The notes under the pieces are model-generated. The model was not told where the DNA came from. It did not search any database and was given only the letters and a program-made list of their open reading frames with translations. From assembly GCA_021323755.1 (NCBI GenBank), contig JAJPKJ010000064.1:53022-117021 (forward strand): a stretch of DNA of 64,000 nt, given 5' to 3'. The translations under genes were made by a program, and so were the position numbers. Shown here piece after piece: positions 36,735 to 46,530 of the stretch. Position 1 is the first letter of the stretch, and each line of letters opens with the position of its first letter. This DNA is from Chitinophagales bacterium. GTDB taxonomy: Bacteria; Bacteroidota; Bacteroidia; Chitinophagales; Chitinophagaceae.

Positions 36735-39700
36735 ATGCCTGCTCGCTTCAAGTTAAAAAAGCAATTGTTCAAGCTGACCGCCTGGATACTTGGAATCCTG
36801 CTGGCCTTGTTATTGTCTTTTCATATTTGGTTTGTTTATCACTCTGAAAAAATAATTGAAGATATCATCTCATGGCAATCAAATGGCAAACTCAAAGCCG
36901 TAATAAAAAAGATCAATATCAGCTATCTAAGCAACTACATAGATATTAAAGACCTTACTATTCTCAATACAGATTCTTCTGAACAATCAACAGCCTATCA
37001 TTTCAGTACGGAAAATTTTCATTTAAAGATCCGCTCGCGCTGGGCGCTCATCTTCAAAAAACAATTACTCATCGATTCAATCGTTTTTAATTCACCAGAT
37101 ATTGAAGTGACACGGAAATCAAAATCGCAAACGGACACCATTAGAAAAAAAATATTGTTGGCAGAAGAATTAGGAAATATCTATAAAACGATCAGGCAAT
37201 CGCTGAATGTACTGAACTTGCAACGTTTTGAAATGATGGAAGGGAAAATTACGATCAGAGAAACGGGAAATAATAGTAAACCACCATTCAGGCTTTCACA
37301 TATTTTTTTATCCATTGATAAATTGAATATTGATTCTGCAAGCATTGTTGATTCGGGCAATTTTATTTTTTCCGACAGGGTTTTGCTGCAAATAAAGGAG
37401 CAAAAGATTCTTTTACCTGATAATAAAAGTAACATCACATTCAAAGAACTGATGTTAGATTCAAAAGAAAAACTCATTCGCATTATAAAACCGGGAATTA
37501 ATATATTACCGGGCACGGGACAAAAGAATAGTCTTATTGCATCCGCGGAAAAATTAAATATCACAGGACTTGATTTTAATGCGCTGTACAAACAACCGTT
37601 GATAAAGGTGGACTCTGTTTATATCGAAAGCCCCAATGGTAATCTCCAGATCTACATAAAAGAGAAGACAAATGGGAGCAATAAAAATAAAAAAACGATT
37701 ACAGATAGTGTGTTGCGTCATTTGCCGGTTGCTGTTAACATCAACCACGTTGTTGTTCAAAATGCAAATGGAGAAATGCTTTTGCACCATGGTGACAAAA
37801 CAACATCTTTTCAAACAAGAAATGATAATGTGAGCGTGGTTGGTGTACGAATAAGTGATACTGCTGAAAATGCGCTGGATATTGACGGGTTCAACTACAC
37901 CATCCGCAATTATATTGGTTATACACCGGATAGCATTTATCGATTTCGGTTGGATAGTTTGCAGTTCATTGATAACAAAATTGTGTTGCACCATTTTGCT
38001 GCGGTCACGGTTAAAAAGAAACACGCCAATCTGATCAGAAACTATAATGCGCCTCGGTTCGAAATAACCGGTATGGATTGGATATCGTTTATTTTCGATA
38101 ATCATTTTAAAGCTAAGAATGCTATTTTATTTGACCCGATTCTCAATGTTGAAAAGAATAATGCTTTTAATAAAACGACGGATATAAGTGTCAGCAAAAA
38201 ATCAATCTACCAAACACTGTCTGTCATGGACAGTCTTCTTGATCTTGATCAGTTGCAAATTATTAATGGTAGCTTTTTCTTTAAGCAAAACGATAATGCC
38301 AATCTTCAAATGCAAAAATTAAACTTGAATATTAATGCAAATGAATTGACACAGTCAAAATCAATCAATCAGATTATTAATTCGGTAAAAACTTTATCAT
38401 TTGATTCGGCAACAATAAAAAATGAAACAATAGTAGCGCAGATCGGCAAATCCAATTTCAATAATAAAGATGGAGAACTGGTGTTGCAAAATGTATTATT
38501 GAATACGGCCAATAATAGCATAGTAGCCAATTTGAATGATGTTGCTGTTCGTGATTTTTCCTTTGACAATAACGCGATTGAAGTGAACAACATCCGTTGG
38601 AAAGAGGGGATCATCCGTCTCATTGAAAGAAATAAGTTGGTTGATAAAATTTCAATCGGAAATAAAAAACCTGAACTGACGCTCAATAATATTGATGCCA
38701 ACAATACTTCTCTTTTCTTCGAAAATGAAAAATTGGCGGCTCAAATATTTCTAAAGAACATTTCTGCTAACAGTTTTAAGAAATCTTCTGGCAATCCTTT
38801 TGAAATAGGCGGATTATCATTATCGGGGAATAAGGCAGCTGTGAATTTCAAAAATGGAAGAATTGAGTCAAACGATATTTTCGTCCGGGATCAAAAAACA
38901 TCATATCTTAAAAATATCATTTTTGAATCAAATACAACCGGAGATTCTTCATCAATACAAATTCCATTGGTAAGTTTCATTCCGGATATTAATTCAGTAA
39001 TCCGTTCCGGCATCATAAAAGATGATTCGGTGGTCATTCAGCAACCGAAAATATTCTACCGTTCGCAAAAAAATATTACCTCCAATGGTGAGCAAAAGAA
39101 AATACTGAAACTTCCGAATCTCGATATTAAAAATATTAGTGTCAATGATGCTTCTGTTGATTTGAATATTTTGCGGGATGACAATAGGAATGCTTTTATA
39201 AGCAAAAGATTGTCATTGTCTGGTCAAAATGCTTTTTCGAAAAAGGAAAAACTATTTTCTATTGATGATGTTAGCATGAATTCACTTAACACCTTATATG
39301 GGTTTAATGATAGCATTGCGGTCAATGGCAAAGGCAACACAAAGCTCGCATTAAAAAGGATTCTGTATTATCCGGAATCGCAATCATGGCAGATGGTGGT
39401 AGATCGATTCGTTGCTGATGATATTGATTATTCAAATCAAAAAAGAAAAAATCGGGAATCGCTGGATATTAATAATATTAACGCGCAAAATATTTCTGCA
39501 AGAAGTGCTGATTTAATACAACCCATGAACTGGCTTATCAATAACCCCAATGCAATTATTCACATTGCTTCCGTACGTTGGAGAACTGATAAAACCAACT
39601 TGAGTTTTTTAAATTTTCAGTTCAATCAAAATAAAAAAAGCATAAGTATTGATTCATTTTTAATTGGTCCGGGTAAAAATAAAAATGATTTCATGGCGCA

Positions 39701-40571
39701 ACTTGTTTTCAGAAAAGATTTTATGGAAGCAAAGGCAGATAAGATAAATTTCAGTGGGGTAGAAATGATTGAAAAAAAATTACATGTTCCTTTTTCAGAG
39801 ATTGACCACGCACAGTTAAATGTTTATAGCGATAAATTAATCCCGCCCGCTGTTGCAAAAACGCAACCGTTGCCGGTTTCCGTGATAAAAAAAATTAAAC
39901 CTGCTTTACAAATTGACAGTATTCATATTAATAACGCCAGGATTGATTATGAAGAATTAAATGCGGAAACCAAGCAAAAGGGGATTGTCTTCTTTTCAAA
40001 GATCAACGGCGAAGTTACCCATGTTCACTCGGATAAAACGGTTACTCAGGACAGTTTGCAGGTTTCTGTAAATGCAGGTTTTTTAGACTCTATGCCCTTG
40101 CATTTGGCAATGAAGGAGTCATATTTTGATCCATTGGCCGGGCTGAACCTGCGGCTGGCCTTAGGTAGAGGTGATTTGCGTCTGTTGAATCCATTTTTGA
40201 TACCTCTTGTTTCAATGCGAATAAAATCCGGCTATCTTGAGATGATGAATATGAATTCTTTTGGAAATGACTCTTCGGCACGTGGGAATATGCAATTGTA
40301 CTATCGGGGACTGAAACTGGATATATTGGATTCTGGAAACTTGATGCACAAAAAATTCCGGACAAAATTATTGGTGTTCTTTGCAAATCTATTTGCAATA
40401 AGAAAAAATAATGATAAACGACAATCGGGGTTTAATTTTGCACGCATCAGGCAAAAATCGGCGATCGCTTATTTTTTGAAAATGATTGTTGAAGGTGCGG
40501 CGGGAAATGTTGCGCCGGTAAGCAAATTGATCTTGGAAAAGCAAAATAAAAAGAGCGCGAAAGGACGATAA
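36735..40571 (+). CDS. large AsmA/DUF748-like membrane-anchored protein
   Basis: The ATG at 36735 gives a 1278-residue protein with one N-terminal membrane helix (about 12-32, KLTAWILGILLALLLSFHIW). Its start resembles AsmA-type proteins. The remainder is long, repetitive and beta-rich, with many segments of the form ID-S-x-x-I and KI-I-x-N-x-x-L (for example LDIKNISVNDASVDLNI). The C-terminal region has an AsmA-like last domain (LKLDILDSGNLMHKKFRTKL). Such proteins span the periplasm and help move lipids to the outer membrane. The assignment rests on architecture; no catalytic motif exists. It is divergent from the DUF4331 gene. Confidence 0.75.
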   Translation: MPARFKLKKQLFKLTAWILGILLALLLSFHIWFVYHSEKIIEDIISWQSNGKLKAVIKKINISYLSNYIDIKDLTILNTDSSEQSTAYHFSTENFHLKIRSRWALIFKKQLLIDSIVFNSPDIEVTRKSKSQTDTIRKKILLAEELGNIYKTIRQSLNVLNLQRFEMMEGKITIRETGNNSKPPFRLSHIFLSIDKLNIDSASIVDSGNFIFSDRVLLQIKEQKILLPDNKSNITFKELMLDSKEKLIRIIKPGINILPGTGQKNSLIASAEKLNITGLDFNALYKQPLIKVDSVYIESPNGNLQIYIKEKTNGSNKNKKTITDSVLRHLPVAVNINHVVVQNANGEMLLHHGDKTTSFQTRNDNVSVVGVRISDTAENALDIDGFNYTIRNYIGYTPDSIYRFRLDSLQFIDNKIVLHHFAAVTVKKKHANLIRNYNAPRFEITGMDWISFIFDNHFKAKNAILFDPILNVEKNNAFNKTTDISVSKKSIYQTLSVMDSLLDLDQLQIINGSFFFKQNDNANLQMQKLNLNINANELTQSKSINQIINSVKTLSFDSATIKNETIVAQIGKSNFNNKDGELVLQNVLLNTANNSIVANLNDVAVRDFSFDNNAIEVNNIRWKEGIIRLIERNKLVDKISIGNKKPELTLNNIDANNTSLFFENEKLAAQIFLKNISANSFKKSSGNPFEIGGLSLSGNKAAVNFKNGRIESNDIFVRDQKTSYLKNIIFESNTTGDSSSIQIPLVSFIPDINSVIRSGIIKDDSVVIQQPKIFYRSQKNITSNGEQKKILKLPNLDIKNISVNDASVDLNILRDDNRNAFISKRLSLSGQNAFSKKEKLFSIDDVSMNSLNTLYGFNDSIAVNGKGNTKLALKRILYYPESQSWQMVVDRFVADDIDYSNQKRKNRESLDINNINAQNISARSADLIQPMNWLINNPNAIIHIASVRWRTDKTNLSFLNFQFNQNKKSISIDSFLIGPGKNKNDFMAQLVFRKDFMEAKADKINFSGVEMIEKKLHVPFSEIDHAQLNVYSDKLIPPAVAKTQPLPVSVIKKIKPALQIDSIHINNARIDYEELNAETKQKGIVFFSKINGEVTHVHSDKTVTQDSLQVSVNAGFLDSMPLHLAMKESYFDPLAGLNLRLALGRGDLRLLNPFLIPLVSMRIKSGYLEMMNMNSFGNDSSARGNMQLYYRGLKLDILDSGNLMHKKFRTKLLVFFANLFAIRKNNDKRQSGFNFARIRQKSAIAYFLKMIVEGAAGNVAPVSKLILEKQNKKSAKGR

Positions 40572-40611
40572 TGCATTAGGAAAATGATTTTTAATAAATA
40601 AACGGCATCAG

Positions 40612-41862
40612 ATGAATGTAGTAATAGTAGGCGGTGGGTTTGCAGGAATTAATTTCTCAAAAAAAATAGCAGACGATGATTCAATACAGGTAACATTGGT
40701 CGATAAAAATAATTATCACTTTTTCCCTCCTTTGTTATACCAGGTTTCTACGGCATTTATCGAACCTTCAAATATCAGTTATCCTTTTAGGAGAATGTTC
40801 CAGGAAAAAAAGAATCTTCATTTTTTTATGGGTTCATTGGTAAAGATAAATGCTGAGGCAAATAATATTGAAACGAGCAACGGCATTTTGAGTTATGATT
40901 ATTTAGTGCTGGCGATGGGAACGGAAACAAATTATTTCGGAATGAAGAACATTGAACAAAAAGCGCTGCCGATGAAAACCATCGATGATGCATTGAATTT
41001 GCGAAATCATATACTGTTGAATATTGAAAAAGCGGTCCGCACAACGGACAAATCGGAAAGAGAAAAATTATTGAATATTGTGATCGCCGGCGGCGGACCA
41101 ACAGGCGTTGAAATTTCAGGAATGATCGCGGAAATGGGAAGAAATATTGTTGCGAAAGACTATCCTGAAATCAGGAATGAACGCGGCAATATTTATTTGA
41201 TTGACGCAGCGCCTGCTCTTCTCGGGCCGATGAGTAAAAAATCGCAGGCAGAAGCATTGAAAGTCCTGACCAATCTGGGTGTCAAGATAAAATCGAGTAC
41301 TGCAGTCAAAGACTATAGTGATGATAAAGTGATGCTGGCAAATGGGGAAACGATTGCTACCTCAACATTAATATGGACCTCAGGAGTTATCGCTCGCGAA
41401 GCGCCGGGCCTGCCTAAAGAAAGTATTACACGCGGCAGAAGAATCTTGGTTGATGAATTTAACAAAGTGCTTGGCACACAAAATATTTTTGCCATCGGCG
41501 ATCAATGTTGTCAAACCTCAGATAAAGATTACCCAAATGGACATCCGCAACTGGCGCAGGTCGCGATTCAACATGGAAAATTGCTCGCGCAAAATCTAAG
41601 AAATATTAATGCCGGCAAACCTTTGCTTGCATTTCATTATCACAACAAAGGAACTATGGCGATCATTTCAAAGTTCAAAGCGGTGGTTGATCTGCCTCAT
41701 GGATTTTTTAAAGGATTTATTGCCTGGTTCGTTTGGCTTTTCATTCACATCATTCCCATTGCAGGTTATAGAAACAAGGCTAAGCTTGCGTTTAACTGGT
41801 TTTGGAGTTTTATCACCAATGACCCGACATTGCGATTAATTATTCGTCCGGCGAAAGATTGA
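40612..41862 (+). CDS. ndh: type II NADH dehydrogenase (NDH-2)
   Basis: This membrane-bound flavoprotein passes electrons from NADH to quinone without proton pumping. The 416-residue protein has the FAD motif VIVGGGFAGINFSK (4-17) and the NADH motif IVIAGGGPTGVEISG (about 155-169). The second FAD motif is QNIFAIGDQC, and a C-terminal amphipathic or membrane segment follows (FIAWFVWLFIHIIPIAGYRN). Length and motif order are typical. It lies 40 bases after the AsmA-like gene on the same strand. The kduI gene follows after 54 bases, without an obvious functional link. Confidence 0.92.
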   Translation: MNVVIVGGGFAGINFSKKIADDDSIQVTLVDKNNYHFFPPLLYQVSTAFIEPSNISYPFRRMFQEKKNLHFFMGSLVKINAEANNIETSNGILSYDYLVLAMGTETNYFGMKNIEQKALPMKTIDDALNLRNHILLNIEKAVRTTDKSEREKLLNIVIAGGGPTGVEISGMIAEMGRNIVAKDYPEIRNERGNIYLIDAAPALLGPMSKKSQAEALKVLTNLGVKIKSSTAVKDYSDDKVMLANGETIATSTLIWTSGVIAREAPGLPKESITRGRRILVDEFNKVLGTQNIFAIGDQCCQTSDKDYPNGHPQLAQVAIQHGKLLAQNLRNINAGKPLLAFHYHNKGTMAIISKFKAVVDLPHGFFKGFIAWFVWLFIHIIPIAGYRNKAKLAFNWFWSFITNDPTLRLIIRPAKD

Positions 41863-41916
41863 AATGAATTATTAATTGATAATTTAGTGATTCTAATCAA
41901 TGCATAACTGTCTATA

Positions 41917-42759
41917 ATGAATGATCTTTTGGAAATCAGGCATGCTCATAGTCCGGATGAAGTTAAACAAATGAGCACATCGCAATTGCGTGAACATTTT
42001 TTGATCAGCAAGGTCTTTAAAGCTGATAAAATTCAGCTGACACTCAGTTATTATGACCGGTTTATCAGCGGCGGGGTGATGCCAGTAAATGAAAAACTTT
42101 CTCTGCCTAATCCGGAAAATCTTAAGGCAAATTTTTTTTTGCAAAGAAGAGAGCTCGGTATTATTAATGTTGGTGAAAACGGAAAGATAATCGCTGATGG
42201 TGCAATGTATCACCTTGCCAATAAAGAGGCTCTATATATTGGCAAAGAAACAAAGGAGGTTCAATTTGTTTCTGATGATCCGACAAAACCTGCAAAGTTC
42301 TATATCAATTCTTCCCCTGCACATCGCCTTTATGAAACAAAAAAAATTTCCCGCGATGAAACTGAAAGGGTCCAGGTCGGTGGTAGCGAAACAGCAAATC
42401 TCCGCGTGATCAATAAATATATTGTAAACAGTATTGTTCCTACCTGTCAATTACAAATGGGTATGACGGAATTGAAACAGGGAAGTGTGTGGAATACAAT
42501 GCCTGCTCATGTCCATGATCGGCGGATGGAAGTCTATTTTTATTTTGATATTAAGGAAGAGCATTCGGTTTGCCATTTTATGGGAGAGCCGGAGGAAACA
42601 CGGCATATCTGGATGCAAAATGAGCAAGCCGTTATTTCTCCCAACTGGTCAATACATGCAGGCGTGGGAACATCGGGCTATTCATTTATTTGGGGAATGG
42701 CAGGAGAGAACCTTGATTATGCGGACATGGATGTTTTTCCGATCCATTTCTTAAAATGA
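41917..42759 (+). CDS. kduI: 5-keto-4-deoxyuronate isomerase
   Basis: The enzyme isomerises 4-deoxy-L-threo-5-hexosulose uronate to 3-deoxy-D-glycero-2,5-hexodiulosonate in pectin breakdown. The 280-residue cupin protein has the metal site H198, H200 and E205 (PAHVHDRRMEVYFYF) and H247 in SPNWSIHAGV. It also has the YDRFISGGVMP segment typical of KduI. The length matches. The following genes (GH105-type hydrolase and hexuronate-type transporter) supply and import its substrate. A kduD dehydrogenase is not in the window. Confidence 0.95.
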   Translation: MNDLLEIRHAHSPDEVKQMSTSQLREHFLISKVFKADKIQLTLSYYDRFISGGVMPVNEKLSLPNPENLKANFFLQRRELGIINVGENGKIIADGAMYHLANKEALYIGKETKEVQFVSDDPTKPAKFYINSSPAHRLYETKKISRDETERVQVGGSETANLRVINKYIVNSIVPTCQLQMGMTELKQGSVWNTMPAHVHDRRMEVYFYFDIKEEHSVCHFMGEPEETRHIWMQNEQAVISPNWSIHAGVGTSGYSFIWGMAGENLDYADMDVFPIHFLK

Positions 42760-42859
42760 TTTGATGACGATCTCCTGTGGAGCATAGAGTGGAAGCTATG
42801 CAAGAATGCGACGTAACGATGTTTAATAGTATTAATATCGATTGGCTCAAAAAAATCAA

Positions 42860-45022
42860 ATGAAAAGGATACTTCTCCATTTTCTTTCTGTGATCATTTT
42901 CTATTCGTTTAGTAATGCGCAAACTCCGGATTCGGTTTTGCGGATCATGAAAAAAGTAGCCGATTGGCAATTGTCTTCATGGCAAAAAGATGGAATGAAA
43001 TACAAAAAAAGTAATTGGGTGTATGCTGCGGCTTATACTGGTTTTATGGCGTTGAATGAAGTGGCCAATGATGATCGATATATTAAAGCCATGTATGAAG
43101 TGGGGGAGTCGCTTGGCTGGAATACAGGAGAAGAAAGGTTTATGGCCGATGATTATTGTGTAGGGCAACTGTTTTCGATGATGTATGGATTGTACAATGA
43201 TCCGAGAATGATTGCGCATTTTAAAGAACAGGCGGATTCGATCGTGGCGACTCCGCATACCGAATCACTGGCATGGAAAAACAATATTCAGTTGCGGGAA
43301 TGGGCCTGGTGCGATGCATTGTATATGGGACCAACTGCCTTGTCATACCTGGCATCGGTAACCAGTAGCCGAAAATATCTTGACATTGCCGACAAGCTTT
43401 GGTGGAGAACAACCGATTATCTTTTTGATAAAGATGAAGACCTATACTATCGCGACAGTAGTTTTTTTACAAAACGTGAAGCGAATGGGAAAAAAATGTT
43501 CTGGTCGCGTGGAAACGGTTGGGTGATGGCGGGACTGGTTCGCTTATTAAGCAATATGCCTGAAAATTACCCTACACATGACCGGTATATCGATCTGTAT
43601 AAAAAGATGGCTTCAAAAATTAAATCTTTGCAACATGCAGATGGAACCTGGCATACCGCATTGCTCGATTCAGTTTCTTATCCAAGTAAAGAAACAAGTG
43701 GCACTGCCTTTTATTGTTATGCACTTGCGAGGGGTATTAATAAGGGATGGCTAGACTTTCGGGAATATTATCCGGTTGTGTTAAAAGCCTGGAATGCTTT
43801 ATCCAGCTGCGTTCATACGGATGGCAAATTGGGATTTGTGCAACAGATCGGCGACCGACCGGGCGCGACAGATTATAACAGTACGGAGAGTTATGGCGTT
43901 GGCGCTTTTTTATTAGCCGGTGAACAAATGATCGAATTATCGTTGGATCATTTTATGAAATTCCCGGTAATTGAAATTGACAATACATCCGGTATTGAAC
44001 GAAAAGAAAAAGTTGTTGAGGTGCCTTATTCTTTGATCAATGAAAAAATAAAAAATGCAGGATCAAAACAAATAAAGATTCGGGATATTTTATTGGGAAA
44101 AGAGATCCAATATCAATGGGAATTTCGGGGAAATAAAGATCCGGTGAATCTTTTGGTTCAGCTTGAAGTCTCTCCGGGCACAAAATCATTTCTCGAAATA
44201 AGTGAAGATTCTCCGACTGCATTTCCGGCAAAAACATATTGCCGTTTTGTGCCGGAACGCAAGGATGATTTTGCCTGGGAGAATGATAAGATCGCTCATC
44301 GCATGTACGGAAAAGCAATTGAAGGCAGCAGTGAAGACGCTTATGGTGTCGACGTTTGGGTGAAACGTACGGATCGCTTAATATTAAATGAACGATATAA
44401 ACGTGGCGAGTATCATATTGATCATGGCGATGGCATGGATTATTATCATGTTGGATATTCGCTTGGTGCGGGGAATGTGATGCCATATATCAATGACAGT
44501 ATTTGGTACTCAAGAAATTTTCATGCGTATAAAATTTTGGATAATGGCCCATTGCGTTCGACATTTCAATTGATCTATGACACTTGGAATGTAAATGGCA
44601 GACAGGTCAGTGTTACCAAGACTATTTCAACGGATGCGGGCAGTCAGTTGGATAAATTTCAGGCAGATTATCAATACGATGATACGGCTGCATTACCACT
44701 TGTAGTTGGCATAATCAAAAGAGAGGAGCCGGGTGAGGAATGGTTTGATGAAAAAAAGGAGATCATGGCATATTGGGAGCCGAAAATGGGTGAGGATGGA
44801 ATTACCGGCGTCGCAAGCATTCTTTTGCAGCCAGTGAAAAAAATGATGATGACTCACCAACACCTGCTTGCATTGTCTCAAACGAAAAATAAGTCCATTG
44901 TATATTACACAGGCGCCTGCTGGAATAAGGCAGGGGAGATCACGACGGCAAAGCAATGGTTTGAATATCTAAGTAATTTTCAACAGCAATTGCAAAGACC
45001 TTTGCAAATAATGATGAGATGA
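42860..45022 (+). CDS. unsaturated glucuronyl/rhamnogalacturonyl hydrolase (GH88/GH105) fused to DUF4861
   Basis: The ATG at 42860 gives a signal peptide (KRILLHFLSVIIFYSFSNAQ) and a 720-residue product. The N-terminal part (about 20-370) is an alpha/alpha-barrel of the GH88/GH105 type, with RFMADDYCVGQLFSMMYG carrying the likely catalytic aspartate. It also has WSRGNGWVMAGLVRLL and the segment KETSGTAFYCYALARG. The C-terminal part (about 375-720) matches DUF4861, a pectin-associated beta domain. The enzyme removes the unsaturated uronic acid from lyase products, which fits the adjacent kduI. The substrate, rhamnogalacturonan or other pectic oligomers, is inferred. Confidence 0.86.
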   Translation: MKRILLHFLSVIIFYSFSNAQTPDSVLRIMKKVADWQLSSWQKDGMKYKKSNWVYAAAYTGFMALNEVANDDRYIKAMYEVGESLGWNTGEERFMADDYCVGQLFSMMYGLYNDPRMIAHFKEQADSIVATPHTESLAWKNNIQLREWAWCDALYMGPTALSYLASVTSSRKYLDIADKLWWRTTDYLFDKDEDLYYRDSSFFTKREANGKKMFWSRGNGWVMAGLVRLLSNMPENYPTHDRYIDLYKKMASKIKSLQHADGTWHTALLDSVSYPSKETSGTAFYCYALARGINKGWLDFREYYPVVLKAWNALSSCVHTDGKLGFVQQIGDRPGATDYNSTESYGVGAFLLAGEQMIELSLDHFMKFPVIEIDNTSGIERKEKVVEVPYSLINEKIKNAGSKQIKIRDILLGKEIQYQWEFRGNKDPVNLLVQLEVSPGTKSFLEISEDSPTAFPAKTYCRFVPERKDDFAWENDKIAHRMYGKAIEGSSEDAYGVDVWVKRTDRLILNERYKRGEYHIDHGDGMDYYHVGYSLGAGNVMPYINDSIWYSRNFHAYKILDNGPLRSTFQLIYDTWNVNGRQVSVTKTISTDAGSQLDKFQADYQYDDTAALPLVVGIIKREEPGEEWFDEKKEIMAYWEPKMGEDGITGVASILLQPVKKMMMTHQHLLALSQTKNKSIVYYTGACWNKAGEITTAKQWFEYLSNFQQQLQRPLQIMMR

Positions 45023-45078
45023 CCGAGCTATGTTAAGGGATTTGCATTTACTAACGTTAATATATAACTTATATTTAA

Positions 45079-46368
45079 ATGTCTGAGCAAGTAATTGGAA
45101 AATACAGATGGATTGTTGTTGTGTTGCTTTTTTTTGCAACTTCCATCAATTATGTTGACAGACAGGTGATCGGTTTGCTGAAGCCTATACTGGAAAAGGA
45201 TTTCAGGTGGAGCGAAAAGGATTACGGATATATAGTAGTGGCATTTCAGACTTCTTACGCCATCGGTTTATTATTATTCGGGAGATTAATAGACAAGATC
45301 GGAACAAAGATCGGATATACTATATCGATTATCTTATGGAGCATTGCCGCAATGTTGCACGCTGTCGCAAAAACAACATTTGGATTTGGCTTGGCAAGGG
45401 CGGGTTTGGGATTCGGGGAATCGGGAAATTTTCCGGCCGCCATAAAATCAGTCACAGAATGGTTTCCTAAAAAAGAAAGAGCATTCGCAACAGGTCTTTT
45501 TAATTCTGGTACAAATATCGGGGCAGTCATAGCTCCAATTATGGTTCCATGGATATTGGGAATTTATGGATGGCAACAGGCATTTATTATTACCGGCTCA
45601 CTTGGGTTGTTATGGTTGATCTTCTGGCTGATATTTTATGATATTCCTTCAAAACAAAAAAGAGTAAGCGCTTCAGAACTGGTTTACATTAACAGCGATG
45701 TTGATGAGAACAGCAACGCCGGTGAAAAAAAATCTTTCTCCTGGTTAAGACTTTTTAAATATCGGCAAACCTGGGTTTTCTTTATCGGTAAATTCTTAAC
45801 CGATCCGATCTGGTGGTTTTTTCTTTTCTGGTTGCCCGATTATTTCAGTGGCACTTTTCATCTTGATCTTAAAAGACCTGGATGGGCATTGGTGGTCGTA
45901 TACACGGCCACATCAATCGGAAGCATTGGCGGAGGCTATCTTTCCTCTTACCTTATTAAAAAAGGCTGGTCAGTTTATAAAGCAAGAAAAACTGCGATGT
46001 TTATTTTCGCCGTGTGCGTGTTACCGGTAGTGACTGCCCAATATGCAACCAATATGTGGGTTGCGGTTGGCTTAATTAGTTTAGCTGCCGCTGCACACCA
46101 GGCATGGAGCGCAAATATTTTTACCACCGCTTCCGATATGTTTCCTAAAAAAGCCATCAGCTCCGTGATAGGGATCGGCGGCATGGCCGGAGCAGTGGGA
46201 GGTATCTTATTTCCGCTCATCGTTAGTAATATTCTCCAATATTTTAAAGAGGCCGGAAATAAATCTGCCGGCTACAATATCATTTTTATTATCTGCGGTT
46301 GCGCTTATTTGACAGCGTGGATCATCATGCATTTACTCACTCCAAAAATGAAAGAGGTTTCTTTTTGA
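45079..46368 (+). CDS. MFS transporter, hexuronate type
   Basis: The 429-residue protein has 12 hydrophobic helices and the start typical of the hexuronate/anion:cation symporter branch: FFATSINYVDRQVIGLLKP near residues 15-33. It probably imports uronates by proton symport in the inner membrane. Position after kduI and the GH105-type gene on the same strand, 56 bases downstream, supports uronate uptake. Length and topology are normal. Substrate choice between galacturonate, glucuronate and unsaturated forms is not readable. Confidence 0.88.
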   Translation: MSEQVIGKYRWIVVVLLFFATSINYVDRQVIGLLKPILEKDFRWSEKDYGYIVVAFQTSYAIGLLLFGRLIDKIGTKIGYTISIILWSIAAMLHAVAKTTFGFGLARAGLGFGESGNFPAAIKSVTEWFPKKERAFATGLFNSGTNIGAVIAPIMVPWILGIYGWQQAFIITGSLGLLWLIFWLIFYDIPSKQKRVSASELVYINSDVDENSNAGEKKSFSWLRLFKYRQTWVFFIGKFLTDPIWWFFLFWLPDYFSGTFHLDLKRPGWALVVVYTATSIGSIGGGYLSSYLIKKGWSVYKARKTAMFIFAVCVLPVVTAQYATNMWVAVGLISLAAAAHQAWSANIFTTASDMFPKKAISSVIGIGGMAGAVGGILFPLIVSNILQYFKEAGNKSAGYNIIFIICGCAYLTAWIIMHLLTPKMKEVSF

Positions 46369-46452
46369 TTTTGAAATAGGATCTGTGGATGTTCTAGATT
46401 ATTGTTTCTTATCAACAATCTGAAAGTCATTGCGGATAAATATTAATAGGGT

Positions 46453-46515
46453 ATGAGCAAAATTTTCGATAAATTTAAAGGTGATTTTTATTGGTCACCT
46501 GATGAAATGCTTTAA
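46453..46515 (+). CDS. possible 20-residue upstream peptide
   Basis: A small frame, ATG at 46453 to TAA at 46515, encodes MSKIFDKFKGDFYWSPDEML and ends 15 bases before the ABC exporter start. Within it AGGTGA (46479-46484) and TCACCT (46495-46500) form a six-pair inverted repeat with a ten-base loop. The peptide looks protein-like and is well placed to affect the exporter gene, but no homologue is recognised. Chance occurrence remains quite possible. Confidence 0.28.
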   Translation: MSKIFDKFKGDFYWSPDEML

Positions 46516-46530
46516 TTAACTGCCTGAGCA

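Noticed and set aside
42782..42801. Hairpin GCATAG and CTATGC between kduI and the GH105 gene
   Set aside because: The stem is only six pairs with no T-tract, so it does not qualify as a terminator; it may be chance.
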